From NCBI RefSeq assembly GCF_019343455.1, contig NZ_CP049362.1, forward strand, positions 2,976,001 to 3,040,000: DNA of 64,000 nt, written 5' to 3'. This document shows positions 60,269 to 64,000 of this stretch, one piece after another. The DNA is from Alcaligenes ammonioxydans. GTDB lineage: Bacteria > Pseudomonadota > Gammaproteobacteria > Burkholderiales > Burkholderiaceae_B. Below the pieces are notes generated by a model. That model saw nothing but the letters and a program-made list of their open reading frames with translations. It had not been told where the DNA came from and made no database searches. Both the position numbers and the translations under genes were made by a program. Position 1 is the first letter of the stretch; each line of letters starts with the position of its first letter.

Positions 60269-62667
60269 GCCTGCACCTCCGACACGGGCTGTTTGTATTG
60301 CTGAGTGGCGCACGGGGCGGCGGCGCGAATGGCGCTCAGCAGCCGATGCGGTGTCACAGGCGTATGCGAGACCTGTGCCCCCGTCGAGCGCAATGCATTA
60401 TTGATGGCGGACATGATGGCGGCCGGCGGCGCAATCGCCCCACCCTCTCCCATGCCCTTGGCACCGAACTCGGTATTGGGCGAGGGGCTTTCCATGTGTT
60501 CGATATGGATATTGGGCACTTCGCAGGCACCTGGCATGACATAGTCGGCCAAGGTCGATGCCAATGGCTGCCCGAACTCGTCGTAAGGCATCTCTTCATA
60601 CAAAGCGGTGCCGATCCCCTGGGCAATCCCGCCAATCGTTTGCCCTTCCACAATCATGGGGTTGATCATCACGCCACAGTCTTCGACCACCACATACTTG
60701 AGCACCTCCACCCCGCCCGTGCGCGGATCAACCGCCACCACCACGGCATTGCTGGCATAGGTAAAACTGCCGGTATCGACCTTGGGCTTGTAACCCACGG
60801 ACAGTTCCAGACCCTGCGGGTCCACATCCTCTGGCAAATACTGCGGGTTGATGTACCAAGCATCAGCCACTTGAGCGATGCTGACCTGACGACCCTGGGC
60901 GCTGAACGTGTCGCCCTGATGCTGCAGACTGTCCTCATCGGCATTGAGCATATGGGCGGCAATCTTGCGCACACGCGGCAGCAATGCCTTACAGGCTTTC
61001 GAGACTGCGCCGCCCGACATCACCAGCGAGCGCGAGGCGTAAGTGCCGGTGGAAAACGGCGTGCGGCCGGTATCCCCATGCACCACTTTGATGCGTTCTA
61101 CGGCAATGCCCAGGATTTCGCTGGCGATTTGAGCAAAAGAGGTTTCCATACCCTGGCCATGCGAATGCACTCCCACGCGCACCTCCAAACCACCATCCGG
61201 CGTCATGCGGACAAAGGCCTGGTCGAAACCGGGAATGACTGCTGTCCCCCAGCTGGCAAACACAGAGGTGCCGTGCGCGGACTGTTCGGTGTAGGACGCC
61301 ACCCCCAGACCAATAAGGCGGCCATCCGGTTCGCCCTGGGCCTGACGCGCCAGTACCCCATCCACATCGACGGCCGCCAAGGCGCGGCGCAGGCTTTCCG
61401 GGTAATTGCCCGAGTCGTAGTGCTTATTGGCCACGTTGACATAAGGCATTTGTTCGCCTTGCACCAGATTCATCAGGCGGATTTCCCACGGGGTCTTGCC
61501 TACCGCCAGCGCGATCTGATCCATCATCTGTTCAATGGCCAGGCAAACACCCGTGCGGGCAACGCCGCGATACGGCATAAAGCCCGGCTTGTTGGTTCCC
61601 ACGCCGCGCGTGCGGCAGCGGTACCCCCGAAAATCGTAAGGGCCGGGCAGATTGCCCAAGGCTTGACCAACCTCCAGACCCACCGTAAAGGGCCAGACGG
61701 AATACGCTCCGCCATCAATATCAATTTCGGCATCCAGAGCCAGCAAACGGCCTTCATCGCTGATGTGTGCTTTGAGCCGGTACTGGTGCTCCCGGGTATT
61801 GGCCCCCGCAATCAAATGCTCGCGGCGGTCTTCCATGAAACGGAACGGCTTGCGAAAGGTCTTGGCCAGCCAGGCCACACACAGCTCTTCCTGATGCAGC
61901 ACGCACTTATAACCAAAGGCACCGCCCACATCAGGAGAAATCACACGCACCTGCGCCTGATCCATCCCCAGGAACTGGGCAATACCGGTGCGGTGCATGT
62001 GAGGGATCTGACTGCCGCAATACACCACCAGTTGATCGGCCTGGAAGTCCCAGTACGCCAGTACCGCTTTGCCTTCCATCGGCAACATGCACTGTCGCGA
62101 CAGACTGACCGAATGCTCGATCACGCGGTCGGCACGGGCGGCATGCTCTTCAAAAGCAATGTCTGAGCGCAAGGTCACAAATACATTGTCCTGCCAGCCT
62201 TCATGCAACAGCTCACCTTGCGCGGCCAAGGACGCCTGAACGCTGCCATAGACCGGCAACTCATCGTACAGAGCCTCTATCTGCTCCAGAATGTCCTCAG
62301 CCACGGCACGGCTTTCACCAAAGGCCAGGGCAACGGGTTCGCCAACATAGCGCACGCTGCCCAAGGCCAGCGGTGGCATGCGGGAGGACTGATAACTGGG
62401 CAGGGTGGAAGCGGCGTAAATATCCTGACAATCGGGCATATCGGCGCGGGTAATCACCTGCGCACGTGCCCTGTCTTCAATATTGATCTGACGAATTCGG
62501 GCATGGGCCATGGGACTGCGCAAGAAGGCGACTTCCTGCAGCCCCGGCATGGTCATGTTGCCGATGAAGTTGCCCCGGCCATTGAGATGGCGCGCATCCT
62601 CCTTGCGAAGAACGCGCGCGCCCACTCCTTGGCCACCCAGGCTTGACGGGTGACTGTGCTGACTCAT
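60265..62667 (-). CDS. Molybdopterin large subunit of a Mo hydroxylase (xanthine dehydrogenase family)
   Basis: An 800-residue catalytic subunit with an a/b hammerhead (RKEDARHLNGRGNFIGNMTMPG), molybdopterin segments (VISPDVGGAFGYKCVLHQEE), and FMPYRGVARTGVCLAIEQMMDQIA. The catalytic Glu is in AKGMGEGGAIAPPAAI near the C-terminus. The CO-dehydrogenase active-site loop VAYRCSFR is not present; PYRGVART is there instead, so it is a hydroxylase of an organic substrate and not a CO dehydrogenase. With a TRAP carboxylate transporter in the operon, an aromatic or N-heteroaromatic carboxylic acid is a reasonable guess. CTTAAGGTAGTGAA precedes the ATG at 62667. Confidence 0.92.
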   Translation of the reverse strand: MSQHSHPSSLGGQGVGARVLRKEDARHLNGRGNFIGNMTMPGLQEVAFLRSPMAHARIRQINIEDRARAQVITRADMPDCQDIYAASTLPSYQSSRMPPLALGSVRYVGEPVALAFGESRAVAEDILEQIEALYDELPVYGSVQASLAAQGELLHEGWQDNVFVTLRSDIAFEEHAARADRVIEHSVSLSRQCMLPMEGKAVLAYWDFQADQLVVYCGSQIPHMHRTGIAQFLGMDQAQVRVISPDVGGAFGYKCVLHQEELCVAWLAKTFRKPFRFMEDRREHLIAGANTREHQYRLKAHISDEGRLLALDAEIDIDGGAYSVWPFTVGLEVGQALGNLPGPYDFRGYRCRTRGVGTNKPGFMPYRGVARTGVCLAIEQMMDQIALAVGKTPWEIRLMNLVQGEQMPYVNVANKHYDSGNYPESLRRALAAVDVDGVLARQAQGEPDGRLIGLGVASYTEQSAHGTSVFASWGTAVIPGFDQAFVRMTPDGGLEVRVGVHSHGQGMETSFAQIASEILGIAVERIKVVHGDTGRTPFSTGTYASRSLVMSGGAVSKACKALLPRVRKIAAHMLNADEDSLQHQGDTFSAQGRQVSIAQVADAWYINPQYLPEDVDPQGLELSVGYKPKVDTGSFTYASNAVVVAVDPRTGGVEVLKYVVVEDCGVMINPMIVEGQTIGGIAQGIGTALYEEMPYDEFGQPLASTLADYVMPGACEVPNIHIEHMESPSPNTEFGAKGMGEGGAIAPPAAIMSAINNALRSTGAQVSHTPVTPHRLLSAIRAAAPCATQQYKQPVSEVQA

Positions 62668-62691
62668 TTCACTACCTTAAGAATGTACTGC

Positions 62692-63789
62692 TTAACCGCG
62701 CTTGCCCAACTCGCTGAAAGTGAAGTTGTCCAGGGCGCTTTCTGCCACCCGGAACCAACTGGCTTCCTGCTCCTGGAAGGTCTTCCAGCTTGGATAAATC
62801 TTGGCAAAATCGGCGTTGCTATCCGACAACTCCTTCCACAGCTCCTGAGACTTGTCGTAGGCAGCCTTCATGACGTCTTTGGGGAAGTAGCGCAGTTTGG
62901 CGCCATCGGCCACTAGCTTGCGCAGGGCGCCGGGGTTCAGGGCATCGTATTTGGCCAGGCACAGCATGGACTGCTCGTTACAGGCGGTCTCGAAAGCAGC
63001 CTTGAAATTGGCAGGCAATGCTTCCCAGGCATCTTTATTGACCATGGAGGTCAAGGACGCACTGCCTTCAAACCAACCGGGGGAATAGTAGAAGGGAGCA
63101 ACTTTGTTCAAGCCCAGCTTTTCGTCGTCGTAAGGCCCAATCCACTCGGCAGCGTCAATCGTGCCTTTTTCCAGCGAGGAGTAAATATCGCTGGGAGGAA
63201 TCTGCTGAGGCACCGCGCCCAGTTTGGACAAGACCATGCCGCCAATTCCACCGATGCGCATCTTCAGGCCCTGCAGACTTTCCAGGTCCTTGATTTCCTT
63301 GCGGAACCAGCCCCCCATCTGCACGCCCACGTTACCGGCTACAAAGTTCACGATGTTGTATTGGCTGTACATGTCACGCAGCAATTTCAGGCCGCCACCG
63401 TAGTGGATCCAGGAATTGTGCTGACGGGCATTCATGCCAAACGACAGGCCAGTGTCAAACGTCACGGCGGTGTTCTTGCCCACAAAAGCGGTACTGAGCA
63501 CGTGATTGCATTCGACGGTACCATTGCTGATGGCATCCATATTCTGCGCGTAAGGCACCAGTTCACCACCGGGAAAAGCGCGAATCTCGAATTTGCCCTC
63601 GGTCAGTTCGCTGACACGTTTGCACAGTGCCTCGGCCGAGCCATAAATGGTGTCCAGGCTTTTGGGCCAGCCGGTGGACATGCGCCAGCGCACGGTGGGA
63701 CTGTTTTGTGCAATTGCAGGGGCAGCTACCGCTGCCAGACCCGCACCGGCGACCGTTGCCGATTTCAACAGAAAACTACGACGCTCCAT
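62692..63789 (-). CDS. TRAP transporter periplasmic receptor (DctP type, Tat-like signal)
   Basis: A 365-residue solute receptor. The signal has a twin-arginine look, ERRSFLLKSATVAGAGLAA, ending near APAIAQ. The mature part carries MSTGWPKSLDTIYGSAEALCKRVSELTEGKFEI, QMGGWFRKEIKDLESLQGLKMRIGGIGG and ASLTSMVNKDAWEAL, of the DctP/TakP group that binds carboxylates or keto acids as metal salts. AGAGGTGAG supports the ATG at 63789. It is the first gene of the operon with the Mo hydroxylase and the membrane TRAP subunits, which makes transport and oxidation of one compound likely. Confidence 0.92.
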   Translation of the reverse strand: MERRSFLLKSATVAGAGLAAVAAPAIAQNSPTVRWRMSTGWPKSLDTIYGSAEALCKRVSELTEGKFEIRAFPGGELVPYAQNMDAISNGTVECNHVLSTAFVGKNTAVTFDTGLSFGMNARQHNSWIHYGGGLKLLRDMYSQYNIVNFVAGNVGVQMGGWFRKEIKDLESLQGLKMRIGGIGGMVLSKLGAVPQQIPPSDIYSSLEKGTIDAAEWIGPYDDEKLGLNKVAPFYYSPGWFEGSASLTSMVNKDAWEALPANFKAAFETACNEQSMLCLAKYDALNPGALRKLVADGAKLRYFPKDVMKAAYDKSQELWKELSDSNADFAKIYPSWKTFQEQEASWFRVAESALDNFTFSELGKRG

Positions 63790-64000
63790 CACTCACCTCT
63801 TTGTATTTTTTAATGTATTTACACCCCTTGCTCGACAGGGGTCTGGGTTGTGCCCGCCAGTCTGGCCTGATGCCCGGACAGCAGCGGTCCAAACCTTGCC
63901 AAACCGTCCCCCCGAGGGGCCAGACGGACGTTCCAAGCGGTGTAACTGCCCTGTGAAATTCACACTTACCGCTTCGATAATAGTAAGTGTGCTGATTAAT
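63790..64000. promoter_or_regulatory. Upstream region of the TRAP/Mo-hydroxylase operon
   Basis: The last 211 bases precede dctP. They hold an inverted repeat near the right edge (63961-63991) and no gene. A regulator gene may lie just outside the window. Confidence 0.5.
63961..63991. promoter_or_regulatory. Inverted repeat CACACTTAC-N13-GTAAGTGTG
   Basis: Nine-base perfect arms (63961-63969 and 63983-63991) around 13 bases, 172 bases upstream of the dctP ATG. The length fits a dimeric regulator touching two successive major grooves. Confidence 0.55.

Noticed and set aside
60298..62166. 622-codon plus-strand frame opposite the Mo large subunit
   Set aside because: Shadow of the minus-strand gene, whose motifs are unambiguous.
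58250..62667. Naming the Mo hydroxylase a carbon monoxide dehydrogenase
   Set aside because: The large subunit lacks the VAYRCSFR active-site loop; PYRGVART is found, as in other hydroxylases.

Overview
The window looks like a contiguous piece of chromosome from a betaproteobacterium of the family Alcaligenaceae, most likely Alcaligenes or a close relative. This rests on moderately high GC, housekeeping operons of burkholderialean type (ribBA-ribH-nusB-thiL, ftsY/rsmD-coaD-ferredoxin), several tricarboxylate-type (Bug/TctC) binding proteins, an aerobic nicotinate (nic) cluster and a relative of the Alcaligenes penicillin G acylase. The species assignment is inference. I saw no tRNA, rRNA, CRISPR array, insertion sequence or prophage.

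Layout. 1-16.4 kb is mostly core genome: riboflavin and thiamine genes, an IclR regulator, a CYTH/CHAD protein, ftsY diverging from rsmD-coaD-fdx, AsmA with a small MOSC-N-like protein, O-acetylhomoserine sulfhydrylase, YidB, a mu-crystallin-type reductase, YcgR and MocA. 16.4-20.2 kb holds a large autotransporter with a zinc-protease motif. 20.4-29.1 kb is a divergent nic cluster: nicF-nicX-nicD and a molybdenum subunit on the minus strand; nicA and a pseudo-molybdopterin/triheme cytochrome c fusion on the plus strand. A stretch with an 11-copy TTTGGG repeat follows. 30.1-34.8 kb is a branched-chain-type ABC transporter with a fused permease. 35.2-46.5 kb carries accessory metabolism: penicillin acylase-like lipoprotein, diguanylate cyclase, LysR/sulfatase/TctC, and a GntR-MBL hydrolase-TctC set. 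46.7-50.3 kb is a 1202-residue BTAD/ATPase/TPR regulator. 50.3-54.5 kb holds a ClsC-like phospholipase D protein, an EamA exporter and Nnr. 54.7-63.8 kb is one minus-strand operon in which a TRAP transporter is interleaved with a three-part molybdenum hydroxylase and XdhC.

How it fits together. The nic genes cover nicotinate to 6-hydroxynicotinate (NicA plus the two NicB-like proteins) and 2,5-dihydroxypyridine to maleate (NicX, NicD, NicF). The middle monooxygenase NicC and the maleate isomerase are not in the window. The same operator-like motif, GT-N-TA-N-AC, overlaps the predicted -10 box of nicA, of the ABC transporter and of the MBL-hydrolase gene. The nicA and transporter promoters share the layout TTTACT-N17-TACACT. 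That motif fits HutC-type GntR proteins, and one is encoded at 45.7-46.5 kb, so I propose that it links these three units. The TRAP/Mo-hydroxylase operon is probably a second pathway for a carboxylated aromatic or heteroaromatic compound. MocA and XdhC, both encoded here, would supply cofactor maturation.
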